Under the pieces are notes generated by a model. It was not told where the DNA came from. It searched no databases and was given only the letters and a program-made list of their open reading frames with translations. 64,000 nucleotides of DNA from the NCBI RefSeq assembly GCF_037975245.1, contig NC_092562.1:18622554-18686553 (forward strand). Direction: 5' to 3'. Of the stretch, positions 1 through 10,959 are shown one piece after another. Position 1 is the first letter of the stretch. Every line of letters starts with the position of its first letter. This stretch comes from Apostichopus japonicus. Its lineage: Eukaryota; Echinodermata; Holothuroidea; Aspidochirotida; Stichopodidae. The position numbers were made by a program, and so were the translations under genes.

Positions 1-297
1 GGCCGTGATGCTGAGACCATGTGCCTGGAAAATCTTGACTAGCTCTTTGCGGGTGCGGTCTGCCTGTCTGCCGGAGTAACCTCGCATGACGGCAAGGCCG
101 TCATCTCTGTAAAGACCGACGCTGGCCACCTCTAACTTCGCTTCTAGTTGGTGTAGTATGTGGAGGCCTACCAACTCACATATTTCTGCGCCGTCGTAAG
201 CCCCCATCGTTACGTCAAATTCCTTTGTGGTGTCTCTCTTCACCCAGGGTTTGCCATCATGGTCGTACAGTACTGATCTTCTCGCATGGATTATCGT
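1..297 (-). pseudogene. Penelope-like element reverse transcriptase fragment
   Basis: Read on the minus strand, about 98 codons are open and run off the left edge. They carry the Penelope-like RT core: a KPWVKRDTTKEFDVTMGAYD stretch, then GAEICELVG, then the catalytic block GLYRDDGLAV, then a conserved stretch ending KIFQAHGL. The protein would copy the element's RNA into DNA at the insertion site. Only the middle of the RT is inside the window. It stops at about 297 and is replaced by endonuclease sequence of the same element class in the opposite orientation, so the element is rearranged. Motifs are seen directly; the family assignment rests on their combination. Confidence 0.85.
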
Positions 298-302
298 TTC
301 GC

Positions 303-629
303 GGTCATACGTTGGGCTCACCGGGGGTGACTTCAAATCTAGGTACCGCAACCACACGAAGTCGTTTCGCAACAAAAACTATGAAAAAGGAGACAGAACT
401 ATCCAAGCATATCTGGGCACTGAAAAGCAAGGGGAGAGACTACACTATTGAATGGAACATATTGAAGAAATCCGACACACACCAACGCGAATCAGGATCA
501 TGCAATCTATGCATGGAAGAGAAGCTGGCCATAATACAATCGAATGACAGATGCATCAACAAAAGAACCGAGCTGTTATCGCACTGTCGCCATGGCAACC
601 GTAAACACACACGCCTGAAGCCGAGATAG
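303..629 (+). pseudogene. Penelope-like element GIY-YIG endonuclease domain, frameshifted
   Basis: The plus strand encodes the C-terminal GIY-YIG nuclease of a Penelope-like retroelement: SYVGLTGGDFKSRYRNHTKS, then ETELSKHIWALKSKG, then CNLCMEEKLAIIQ and an NKRTELLSHCRH ending. The domain nicks the target DNA for insertion. The reading frame changes near 385, where one extra base in an A/G run separates the N-terminal part from the rest, so the copy is dead. It lies head-to-head with the minus-strand RT fragment at 1-297, whereas an intact element has both on one strand. The first GIY motif is missing at the junction. Confidence 0.85.
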
Positions 630-789
630 CCTATGTTGTTCAGTTGCCTGATGATCGGTGCGCGAGCCGCACACGTGAAACTCCGAGTAGCAGTATGATG
701 ATAGTTTAGTTAAGTATATTATGTGATATTCTAGCTCTGCCTTGGCATAGAGCACTCTTTGTGAATATTGACCAACATTCTATGTGATA

Positions 790-826
<37 letters not shown>

Positions 827-2613
827 CCTTGTTGAATAATTGAAGTCAGCAATGCAAAAACAACTCCAGAGATCAAAATGATCCAATGAAAAATGAAGAT
901 TGACATTAGGTCATATCATTACAATAAATCAATACAATTCAATATAATATAATAATTCATATTTAAGAATGAAGACAACTATACTGGGGATAATTAGCTT
1001 CAGTGAAAAGAGACTCAACATAACACATGCAGACACTTATGATTAACAAACAAAAGCCAAAATAAGTGTACAATAGGGTATCGATTATTATTGGTTTTAT
1101 CGAGTTGACAGATTTGGTTTCTCGCCGTTAATAGAGCAAATTCCAATGAAATCTGTTTCAACCTGTTGTGACTTAAATGATAAACACAGCAGGAGCCTTT
1201 TCTGCTTTCTATTGTATAAACTTGTTAGTATCTTGTTGAATGTTGTGACTTATAACAGTCAATTGTGTTGACTGTTATTCAACAACTTGCTAAACCTTTT
1301 TTTCTTGTTTACTTCTTTTTAAAGTCTATTTTCTTATATTCCAATGTGGCATATTCATTCCACTATTAAGAAGGGAAATAAACAAAACTCTCCAAGAAAA
1401 ATATGTTGTGTGAATATTGTGTGTTGAAAAATAAGTCAATTTTAATAAATAATTTGAAAAATTTCAATGAACAGTCACATAGCAACAAGAGAACAGCTAG
1501 AGTAAAAAGGATTTATTCGCTGAAAGAAGGAAGATTGTCCTGATGATCAGATATACACATTTTAATGAATCACCCATGGTACAATGTTTGCAATGTGCAT
1601 CGTATAACAACAATGTATCATGATGATATATTGATCTAAAACTAAGCTGATTAGTAAAGCCTGTGAATTTGACTTTAACTATTATTTGAGTTTCATCCAA
1701 ATGAGCATCACATTAAAAGTAGACTGTCAATTTTGCTTTTATTAAACATGAAAGTTTGTACTGATAAGAAATTAAATTTCACATTAATGAATCAATGGAG
1801 GTAAAGTGATAGAAATGAACAGTGTATCCAAGGTATGCTCTAGTGGCCCCAAATATGCAATATATTCAAATATGGTCACCTTTGGTCAAAATTTTTAATG
1901 GAAATTGTTCTTGATTTATTTTTGTCGAGAAAGCTGAGATCCAGCCAAGGTCTTTGAACAGAATGGGCACTGTGACAATCTCTGTGGACCTCCTTGTCTT
2001 TGCTGAAGCGGTTTATGAGCTGTAAACTAGAAGTAAAAGAAATTTCGAATTGCACTTAAACCAGGGTTGCAAATGTATTGGTTATACCCACGGTCACCAC
2101 AAACTGCCAAATTACATTCACTGTACACAGAGCCAATCATTACTTTATAGACATCGATGTCATATATATTTCAATAAATTCAGACGAAGACACTTTCACA
2201 ACTTTCACGAAGTGTTCCCAGAACATTCTTCTTTCATCAGATTCTGGAGTAAATTTTCCTGTGGTGTAGATGAGAACAGCTTAAATTACTTATGAACTCT
2301 GGTTGGATTATTCATCAACATTAGCCATATTGTGGTTCAGAATGATTTAAGGGACAAGAAGTTTCACAGTGTAGTTAGTCCAAGCTTTTCCATTGTGTGT
2401 TTCATCACTTGATTTCACATTGCAAGTAAACCAATATGACATGTGAGTGACAGATTAGCAATGTTGTGTAGCAACGGTAAGTAACGATAAAGTGTATGAA
2501 TAATTCAGGCTTCTACATTTTAAAGGAAAAACAAAATACTTAATTTCTGTTTTACTACACTAAGCTTTTTTAAACTTTTATTCTTGCTGACCCAAAACAA
2601 ACTCGAATGGCAA
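630..2613. other. AT-rich stretch without recognisable gene
   Basis: No coding signal, tRNA or known repeat was recognised apart from a short (TA)n run at about 789-824. Open frames here are short, AT-rich and lack any family motif. Confidence 0.5.
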
Positions 2614-2617
2614 TTAA

Positions 2618-2981
2618 AGGGTGTGAAGACTCGCGCAAAAAGAAACGTATAATGCTGGTAATCTGACCTAGTTTCGAATGGGGTGTAACAGAAGTGTTAG
2701 ACACCACCATCGATGCCAGAAAATGCACAGACACAGACAGCTTGCTACCGTCGGTAATAAGACGCTAGTGTACACTCAGTATATACAGCTGCGGTCAATA
2801 CCCAAGGCACAGTGTATAAACGATACAGCGATGGACATCTCAGGTCCAGCTAAAGATAACAAGGTATCACGTTTCATTACTGTCGGCATTTTGCAGCGAC
2901 ACGAAAAAAACTTCACTTGCAAGCAACAGAAAGTAATTTTTTCAGATGGCCGCACGTGGTTTGGGCGAGTCTTCAATGCCT
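2618..2981. mobile_element. TTAA-flanked MITE, copy 1
   Basis: 364-bp non-autonomous element between two TTAA tetranucleotides (2614-2617 and 2982-2985). The left end reads AGGGTGTGAAGACTCGCGC and the right end, reversed, AGGCATTGAAGACTCGCCC, an imperfect terminal inverted repeat. Two more copies are at 8177-8536 (inverted) and 36597-36945. TTAA duplication is typical of piggyBac and Kolobok transposons, and a TTAAAGG start recalls the T2/Kolobok-like MITEs; there is no transposase to decide. Confidence 0.8.
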
Positions 2982-3314
2982 TTAATCTGAAGTAACATAG
3001 ACATATAAACGATGGGCTCTGAGCTTCCTGGTTGACTATGGCTTTACTTCTTGACATTTCCAAAAGCAAAGCAAGCTTTTTACAGTCAATATGGTGCATG
3101 AACACATAAATGAGTTTAATCGAACTTCGATTCTTGTATGAGACATAGCTTGGAAGTTAAAGAGGGGATAAAATTGTGGATTTTCATGTCTTAAAAATAT
3201 TTATCTACATTACTTCAACACCACCCACTCACTACTTTCCGTAAATGCAGCTGCCAAAACCAGAAATTCGCTGTCGAAGTATTCCCTTGAGAACTCCCGA
3301 GCAGACACTCGTGA

Positions 3315-3695
3315 AAAAAAACCTGCAGTTCATATGACGTCAGTAAAGAGACCATTTCAGCCAAAGCCGACTCCCCGATATTTACTGTTACGGCGTCATT
3401 CAGTTTACTACGTACAGGTAACTACAACACACTCTACTCATCAACTGAAAAAGTCATCTCCCGAATCTTTCGATTCCGAGGAAATGGGCCTTTACCTCTC
3501 AGAACATTCAAAAGCTTTGACAACAATTATTTTCTTGAGGAAGAAGAGGAGGAAATAGTTTTCGAGGGTGATGAAGATATCGGTGTTTTATCCTATCACA
3601 TGAGCCCCTTGCAGAAGACTTGTAATACGTTCCCGATGGCCGAGACGCGTTGCTGCCGATGGAAGTCCCCGAGCAGAACGGTTGGTCTATCCTGA
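3315..3695 (+). other. Unidentified open frame without start codon
   Basis: The frame is open for 126 codons from the codon after TGA 3312-3314 to TGA 3693-3695, with no early ATG. It includes an acidic run (six Glu, then IVFEGDEDIG) at about 3538-3577. A second plausible frame overlaps its end (3632-3739) and contains LPMEVPEQNGWSILNRNW. No family was recognised. It may be a decayed exon or transposon fragment with a frameshift, or chance. Flanks show no clear splice pair. Confidence 0.2.
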
Positions 3696-3699
3696 ACCG

Positions 3700-4340
3700 A
3701 AATTGGACGGTTGAGCATAAACAAAACCACCATTATTAAGACCATAATATGAGTTAAATTTACTCGAATGACGATGATCCTGCTACTTAACATCAGCAAT
3801 TCTTCTAGAAATTGTGTAACTTACAGTGCAAGTGCAACCCTATAGTACTAGTAGTAGTAACATTGGGTCTAGACCTAACTAATAGACGTTGTATAACAGG
3901 CTAGCCTGTGTAAGTTGTATCATCCAAGTGAAACGTTAAAATCATAACACAACGTCAGTTTTTACCACAAAAGAAGAATTGCAGATCTAATATTGACTGT
4001 TCTAAATCCAACTGGCCTTAAGTTTTGTGCGAAATACCAGGTAACCAATAAACAAAATTGTCATTTGCTACATTAAGGAGGCCTAGTCTGTGGTCATAAC
4101 AAGTAATTTGGCAGTAGTTTATGCCCAATGGCACTCGTAGCATTGTCTATGTCTAGTGTTTTGATCGCATCATGTCCAATTTCTTCGGTTTCCGTCATCT
4201 TTTGGAAAAGCGTTAAGGTGAAATCCGTCTTTACTTGTTTCGGAGCAGCCTGCAACCACACATCGGCTCGGGCATTATTAACAGTTACGAGATAAATTTA
4301 CGTAAAAACAAAACTCCAAACACCTAATCTCCAAACACCT
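3700..4340. other. Intergenic, nothing recognised
   Basis: No gene, RNA or repeat could be supported between the open frame and the SINE that follows. Confidence 0.4.
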
Positions 4341-4346
4341 AATCAC

Positions 4347-4600
4347 TCGGCGGAGTGTATAGCCTAGTGGTTAACGCCGGCGTCTCCCAGTCATGAGATC
4401 CCCGGTTCGATTCCCGCCGACAGCAATGTGTGTCGTCTGGCAAGGGTGTTGTTCAATAACAACTTCCCGACATGGACGTTAAATGGATGTGTGCCGAGAG
4501 ATTGGCTTCGGTCAGCTTGCGAGTCTATAAGCCTCCATGGCTTCTTTCGCGAGTTCCTGCTTGCGGGAAGATCACATATACATACATACATACAATTACT
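4347..4600 (+). mobile_element. tRNA-derived SINE, family 1
   Basis: A tRNA-like head shows an A box (TAGCCTAGTGGTTAACGC, about 4360-4377) and a B box (GGTTCGATTCC, about 4403-4413) at tRNA spacing. A body of about 180 bp follows and ends in a CATA-repeat tail (about 4575-4593). The head gives internal RNA polymerase III promoter elements; movement would depend on a LINE. It is not annotated as a functional tRNA because the 3' side does not close a normal acceptor stem. Confidence 0.75.
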
Positions 4601-4739
4601 ATAGAGCACTGCAACAGTGTAATGTTGGGTGTACTCAGTACTCATTTAAAAATGTAAAAATAGTGTCCCGGAAGTGCGCTGGGTTCATCGACTGACGTCA
4701 TGCGGTAAGTAAGTATATAGGAATACCACCTTTGACATT

Positions 4740-5480
4740 AATTTATCAGGAAGGGGAAGGGTAGGGGGCAGAGGCAGAACATCCCCAGGTGTAGTTGGAG
4801 GCAACATCAGGACCACCAGCAAAACTACCCTTAGCTTCCAGATGGAAGCCAGCAGGTTTGTTTAACATTCCAGCCCACTCCCCAATGATTCACAAGGGAC
4901 CAGTCCAAATAGGATAAAATGGGGTCAATGCAACCTCTACACATTGACTTTCATCAGATCTAACAAAATGAGGCACTCCATGAGGCAGATGTCAATGAAA
5001 GTCTGCATTGGTTCTTTGATAGGGGTGGAGGAGGGGTCAGGGTAGAGATGTTCTGAACAGAAAGGAGAAGTTTGGAAGGGGGCTACAAAAACAACATGAA
5101 ATATGTACCCAGGACTACTACCTAATTGGAAAAGTCATTTGATTGTACAAGTCAGGCAGAGAAAATGGTAGGTTGTGGCAAACCCTTTAGCTTAGCCAGA
5201 GGGGTAGGTAAATGCAGAATGTCCCTTCCCCCCCCCCCCCAACCCAAAAGACAACAACGTGGTAATAAAAGCAGGACCGCTAAGAAGTCATCCCCTAGCT
5301 TCCAGATGGAAGCCCCCAATGATTCCCTGAATTGCAAATATGGATAAGAGGGGTCAATGTCAACCCCTACACATCGAGTATATCAGTATCAAGACTAGAG
5401 AATCAATACAGGATGCACCTCCCAATTTTATTTTGCACTGTTTCACAGTTTATCAGGGCTGGAGGAGTGGTAAGGGTATA
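4740..5480. repeat. Degenerate tandem duplication, unit about 0.46 kb
   Basis: Two diverged units share the word AGCTTCCAGATGGAAGCC, then a CCCCAATGATTC stretch, then GGGGTCAATG..AACC.CTACACAT, at 4830-4960 and again at 5297-5375. G-rich ggaggagtgg/ggaggggtcagg stretches follow both. No gene was seen in either unit. Confidence 0.5.
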
Positions 5481-5597
5481 GATTGAAGAAAAAAACGTGG
5501 CAAAGATATTATGTAGTGGGGTAACCTTATTAGATAAAATGTATAAGAGAAGTATCTAGAATACAACAATGAAATTCATCAGGTAGAACTAAAGTAG

Positions 5598-5886
<289 letters not shown>

Positions 5887-5969
5887 TCAGCCTCCACCCG
5901 GATTCCAACCACGGGCCTCCCGCTCTGTACGCGGACACCCTAACCACTAGGCTATGGACGCTGATTGTA
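5887..5969 (-). mobile_element. tRNA-derived SINE, family 2, 3' side of interrupted copy
   Basis: On the minus strand this holds a tRNA-like head with an A-box-like TAGCCTAGTGGTTAGGGTG and a B-box-like GTGGTTGGAATCC. It matches the intact plus-strand copies at 23804-23880 and 58101-58177. The copy is cut at the TA dinucleotide 5968-5969 by the 4.5-kb element that follows; the other half resumes at 10509. Confidence 0.8.
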
Positions 5970-6299
5970 CTCTCTTAAAATGAGAGACTGAAATTTCAGT
6001 CTAAACGACTGAAATTTCAGTCTAATGATGGATGGGATAAGGGATCAGACTACTTAGACTGAATTCCAGTCTGAAATGTAAAGACTGAAGGTCAGTCTTA
6101 ATTAGACTAAATACTCTTCAGTCTAATAGACTGAAAATCAAACCACTTTAGACTGAACAGTCAGCAGTTTAGACTGATTTATTGCAGCACCAGTCTTAAT
6201 AAGATTGAATACTTTCAGTCTATAAGACTGATATCAGACTGAACAGTCGGTCCTTTAGACTGAATTATTACACATCACAGCTATACTGTCAATTTTATA

Positions 6300-8170
6300 A
6301 ATTGCAAATTCTGGATTGAACAAGCTTTTCTATAGATCCTCCGTGTTGGCTAAGTGCTGGAATTCTTCAATAAAGATGCAGTTAAGGTCATCAAGACAAC
6401 ATTCAATGATCTGTTAATGCAGGGGAATTTACTGAAAGGTGCTACTTCATGGAGTGACTTCACCTTCACATCCAATCATGTTAGGCTATAAAGACCAGAA
6501 AATCATTGTGACAGTCACACACAAAGTACATTAAAAATGGTATTCCATCAAGAAATATAATTGTCAATATCCACCGAACAGTAATTTTATTCCCACTAAC
6601 CCACTTATATATTCTTATATAATTTTTAATATATTAAAAAAAAACAGAAATCAAAACTACAATATTCTGAGGGATGTTCAACAAAACATGTTATCTTTGC
6701 AACAAACGTTCAAATTATAAAGATACTTTACATAACAGTGACATATTTTCAGTTCAATATTAATCTGTCAAATTTCTGCTTGAATTGGGCCTGGATCTAA
6801 AATGTTCTTTAATTTTTTTGGAAAGGATTAGGTGAGCTGAGAACAGATCAGTGGTGTCGCCAATGGGTGGCCTGGGGAACCCCTCCCCCGAGAAGGAATT
6901 CACAAATAGACATATCACCAACCAAGATTCAAATGTCTGGCAACACCACTGTAACAGAAAGCACTTTAAATTTCTTTGTATGTCACCACCAGGTGGTAAT
7001 ACCCTGGAATTCATTGACAACACAGCTGTAAATTGAGTGGTTATATACCCAGCTGATCCCATCTCCCGATCTCACTGAACTTTAAATTTTCCACTGTAAA
7101 GGATATAGTAACTATACGATCCTGCCTTTACAAAAGGGATATGATGGAAACACGACCATAGTACAATGGATCTGGTACATTGCCTTTTTTCCAGTTGTGA
7201 ATCATTAATGTATAGTAGCAACAATTTTCTTAGAATGATTTCAAAATGGGGAAAACATATGACAAATTTTCAGCAGGTTATTTATAAAATATTAGGAATG
7301 GTCAAACTATATATCAGTGCGGTGAACATTTAATACTTTGTGTTTCAATGATATAGATTGGCGATTGCTGAAAGTCATTATCCAGCACACACAAAACAAC
7401 ATATTACAAGCAGTTAACAGAATGGCACAAACTTCATAATGGCTATTAGATAAACATGAACTATTATATACTGCATTCACGATTTCATGATATGGCATTC
7501 ATATAAAGCAAATTTGTATGCAAAAACAGTACATGTGACTATTATACCACCCTCAATTATTTCTTAACTTTCTGATAGTAATCATATATAGTGATTTTGA
7601 TTGGGATTTCAATCAAATTTTAAAGTTTTATAAATTATCTCACGTGAATCCTTTAATGTCGGCCTCTAGCTGAAAAAGAAATGTCACTCGAGAGTCGACT
7701 AAAAAATTGAAAACAGTTTTGACTCATTACATCACTAAAATTTTAAAAAAATGGGGGGGGGAATAATGAGGAAAGGATATTCTCAAATGGAATTTTCTAC
7801 AGTTACTGACTTTATAATAATCAGGTTACTTGCTTTTCATGGAACAAATTATGGAATATTGTGCACAATAAATAATATTAGCTTAATTAATTGCTTAATT
7901 AAATAAACCTTCAACATAGTGAGTGCAGTGAAATGTAGGAACATTAAAGTAAACATTAAAATAACATGCTCGAAAAATCATACAACAAAGTTTTTTTGGC
8001 AACTAGGTGTTTGTTTAATTACATTCATAATTAGATCAGTATCATTAAAAAACATTTTTAAAAACCAAAAATCAATTAAATATTTATTTCTGGAGCCCTC
8101 CCTATTCATATAAAACTGTTTGTAAACTCCGGGTAATCAATTTAACGTTTTAGGGTATGTGTTAGTTACT
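6300..8170. other. Interior of the 4.5-kb element, no gene recognised
   Basis: AT-rich sequence without transposase motifs. The minus-strand open frame 6760-7062 (100 codons) is low in coding character and has no recognised domain. Confidence 0.4.
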
Positions 8171-8176
8171 CCTTAA

Positions 8177-8536
8177 AGGCATTGAAGATTTGTCCCAAAC
8201 AGCATGCAGCCATCTGAAAAAGTTAACTTTCTGTTGCTTGCAAGTGATGTTTGTTCGTGTCGCTAAAAAAAGACAGACAGTAATGAAACGTGATACCTTG
8301 ATATCTTTAGCTGGACCTGAGATGTTCATCGCTGTATCGTTCATACACTGTAATGTGGGTATTGACCGTAGCTGTATGTACTGACTGTACACTAGTGTCT
8401 AATTACCGACGGTAGCAAGCTGTGTTTGTATTTTCTGGGATCGATGGCAGTGTCTAACACTTCTGTTACACCTCATTCGAAACTAGGTCAGATTACCGGC
8501 ATTAGACGTTCTTTTTGGGCGAGTCTTCACACCCTT
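8177..8536. mobile_element. TTAA-flanked MITE, copy 2 (inverted)
   Basis: About 360 bp between TTAA 8173-8176 and TTAA 8537-8540, in the opposite orientation to the copies at 2618-2981 and 36597-36945. The left end is AGGCATTGAAGA and the right end, reversed, is a GGGTGTGAAGACTCGCCC form. It lies inside the 4.5-kb transposon and so inserted after that element existed. Confidence 0.8.
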
Positions 8537-8599
8537 TTAAAGCTACTCCATGCTGACACACGTGGTTCCGGACTACAGAGCAATAAAAAAGTAACATTC

Positions 8600-9683
8600 A
8601 CTCCTTGAAGTAACTCCATGCTGGCTGCCCTTATAGATGTGGCATGGATACGGACGAGAGACTTCACTTCTGTTGGTTGCAAAATTCCATACACCATGGA
8701 AGCATGGAACTCACAAAACTAGTGTTGTAGAGGGGGAGCATAGTCTATGTTAAATGTATGTTCTACGCCTCTGTCCCAGCTGGAATGGCCAGTTTATCTG
8801 CCACAATGAAGAATTGTTTGGGGTTCAATTCTGGTCCGAGAGATAGGATGAAAGGCTGTCAATATTGTCCTTGTCTGCCCTGTGCTGCACTCTCAATATC
8901 TGTGCCCTCCTGTTTGGTGAAGATAAAAATAAATGTGATAAAGGACAAGCAATATGGTATAAATCAAAACATTCTTAAAAAAAGATATGTTGAGAGGTAG
9001 AGAGACTAGACTAGAATAATATTTAGGAGAGAATGGAGAAACAAGAACATGACTGGCATTGTACAAAGGAGATATATCAATTCACGATAGGCAGCAATAT
9101 GTCATCCATGGCGGGTGAGATGTGTTATGTGAAGGTGGATTCAAATTCAACCTAACATTTATGGGTTATCATGTTGATTTTGGCAGGTACATGGTTACCA
9201 AGCAAGGTTTGTTGTTAGTTGTTTTCAGAAATTTCTCTTTTTAAGGATAAATTGTTCATGACATCTCCTGATTCCATTACATCAGCATAGAAAACCAGTG
9301 AACAAGGAATATGATTTACATTTTAGCCTACTGATTTCACTAATATGTCTATCTGCTTGTAAAAGAAACTGATTTCATAACATTAGTGAATGGTAATATT
9401 ACTGTAAAATCTTATAATAAAGACTGATGGCCCACTATATGTTTAATAAAATAACAAAAGCATACCAATTTTTTTCCAGTTTCCACATGATTTAAATACA
9501 ATGGTAATGGTTTAACAGAATCGTGTTAGCTTCATGCTGTAATGGCTGTAGAAGTCACTACATTTTTTCAAATAATTAAGGGTGCTTACAATCTATGCAT
9601 AATAGTACTGTGTTTTGCAATTTCTTGAGCATTATTATGTTCAAGTATTTGTTATGAGGTTAACCTAGCCTAGATTCATTTGG
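8600..9683. other. Interior of the 4.5-kb element, no gene recognised
   Basis: No supported gene. The plus-strand frame 8758-9000 has no recognisable domain. Confidence 0.4.
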
Positions 9684-9825
9684 GACGATCGAGTACATAT
9701 TGCAGTCCTGACAAGCGTGCTTATTCGCCCGACGATTGGGTTCATATGCAGGACAGGCGGGCTGATTTGCCCGACGATCGGGTACATATGCAGGACCGGC
9801 GTGCTTATTCGCCCGACGATCGTGT
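9684..9825. repeat. 42-bp GC-rich minisatellite, about 3 units
   Basis: The word GACGATCGGG (or GACGATTGGG) recurs at 9684, 9731, 9773 and 9815. The last two intervals are exactly 42 bp. Each unit continues with CATATGCAGGAC and TTCGCCC. It is much richer in GC than its surroundings. Confidence 0.8.
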
Positions 9826-9991
9826 TAATAGGCCCCACCAATTATAACAACAGCCTAGGCCTAGGCCCTATTTGCTATAGTACAGCCTAGCTAGGCCTAC
9901 CTCGCGCACAAGCCTAGAATAACTAACGTTACGAACTGCCAAGCTTTTATTCTGTATTAATTGGAAAACAACAAAAAACATACATACATAC

Positions 9992-10061
9992 CCTCGAACA
10001 CTGTTATCACTTCTTCGTGGAAACCTTTATTTGTAAGAAAAGTTCTTAAAGACTCAGCCAT
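9992..10061 (-). other. Possible first coding exon (SAM-like start) inside the transposon
   Basis: On the minus strand an ATG at 10061 opens 23 codons plus one base, reading MAESLRTFLTNKGFHEEVIT then VFE, followed directly by a GTATGTATGTA donor (9981-9991). The LxxFLxxxGFxxxVIxxFE spacing resembles the first helices of SAM domains. It lies about 450 bp inside the element's right end, where the first exon of an element-borne gene would sit. I could not find a convincing second exon, so this may be a relic or chance. Confidence 0.3.
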
Positions 10062-10508
10062 TGCTAATTTATAACCTTTACTCTAGCTTAGACATACGGT
10101 CGTCTGTCTCGTTCATGCCTAGCTGTGTGTACGGCGTGCGTACGTACAGTACAGCGAGTACCTGGCTAAGCGAAGAATATAGTAGTATATATGTACACAA
10201 GTTGTAGCGCTCGTTGTCACACTTATTTTTGTGCAGCGTATTTGCAAGTTTTCGGATGACGTAGGCGCATTTCTGTTCTCTGATTGGATACATTTTTCAG
10301 TGGAATACAGAGACTGAAAATGGTAAGATGACATGCCACATGTGATTAGCTGATTGGTTAATAAAGTCAGTCCAAAACAGCGACTGAACGGTGTAACTGA
10401 TAATACAGTCTAAGTAGAGTGTTTCTCAGTCTAAACTCAGTGTATAACACTGAAAAAAATTTCAGTCTCAAAGAAGACTGAATTCTTCAGTCTAACATTT
10501 TAAGAGAG

Positions 10509-10640
10509 TATGTCCAGAGGTTCGAAACCGGTAAGGAAGGTCGTAATTCCACTGTAGGCGTTTGTCACCTGTATCGAACAATACTAGTTCTGTTTTTGGT
10601 GTCTTACTCTAGAGATCAAACATGATGCTAACCAACTCGA
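10509..10640 (-). mobile_element. SINE family 2, remainder of interrupted copy
   Basis: It continues the repeat interrupted at 5969. The TGTCCAGAGGTTCGAAACCG start and the CACCTGTATCGAACAATACT stretch are the reverse complement of the intact copy at 23655-23800. An AT run follows (about 10648-10695). Confidence 0.8.
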
Positions 10641-10648
10641 AAATCATC

Positions 10649-10700
<52 letters not shown>

Positions 10701-10850
10701 ATAAAAACGACTTGTGGGAGTTTAATAAAACGAGGAGGTGGAGATCCCTGTTCTCGTTGCTCCACCGTACCAGGACTCTGCTAAACACTAATAACAAAGT
10801 CTCTAATAGCCGGCATGTTGAGGATCGATTTTTCGTCTACGTTTATTTAC

Positions 10851-10955
10851 CTTGTCATAGTCTATGTTGGCGGTGTATCCGTCATCCACATTCTCTAAGG
10901 TCGGAATATTTCCCTCAGCCATCAGTTTCTCTTTTCGTGGTATACCAGCCAAATC
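10851..10955 (-). pseudogene. Solitary relic exon 3 of a BRICHOS-type paralogue (P1)
   Basis: Between an acceptor (TTTACAG, ending 10956) and a donor (GTAAATA, from 10850) lie 35 codons. They include EKLMAEGNI, then LENVDDGYTA and NIDYDK. They align with exon 3 of gene A (EKMMVEGNILIIENLNDGYT, then FDHDK), except that five codons are missing near the start. No partner exons were found; leftward sequence ends at the duplication edge and repeats. It is probably what remains of another array member, though the intact splice sites leave a small chance that it is still used. Confidence 0.75.
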
Positions 10956-10959
10956 CTGT

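Larger units (their letters stand above)
5970..10508. mobile_element. 4.5-kb DNA transposon with TA target duplication and palindromic subterminal arrays
   Basis: Ends are CTCTCTTAAAATG and its complement, directly flanked by TA (5968-5969 and 10509-10510). The uninterrupted sequence gattgTAtgtcc is visible, reverse-complemented, in the SINE at about 23794-23805, so both ends are exact. Inside each end is an array of TTCAGTCTA/TAGACTGAA words, including the 18-bp palindrome AGACTGAAATTTCAGTCT (about 5985-6275 and 10370-10498). No transposase was recognised. The body contains a TTAA MITE (8177-8536), a 42-bp minisatellite and a possible first exon near its right end. TA duplication suits Tc1/mariner-like or ISL2EU-like elements; the ends match neither well enough to assign. 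Confidence 0.85.

Noticed and set aside
303-629. Host GIY-YIG nuclease gene
   Set aside because: Motif set and adjoining RT fragment are those of a Penelope-like element, and the frame is broken.
2678-3105. Open frames of about 105-109 codons on both strands, with relatives at 8162-8392 and 36720-37013
   Set aside because: They translate the TTAA MITE; the frame is not preserved between copies.
4347-4420. Functional tRNA gene
   Set aside because: A and B boxes are present, but the 3' part does not complete the acceptor stem and a SINE body follows.
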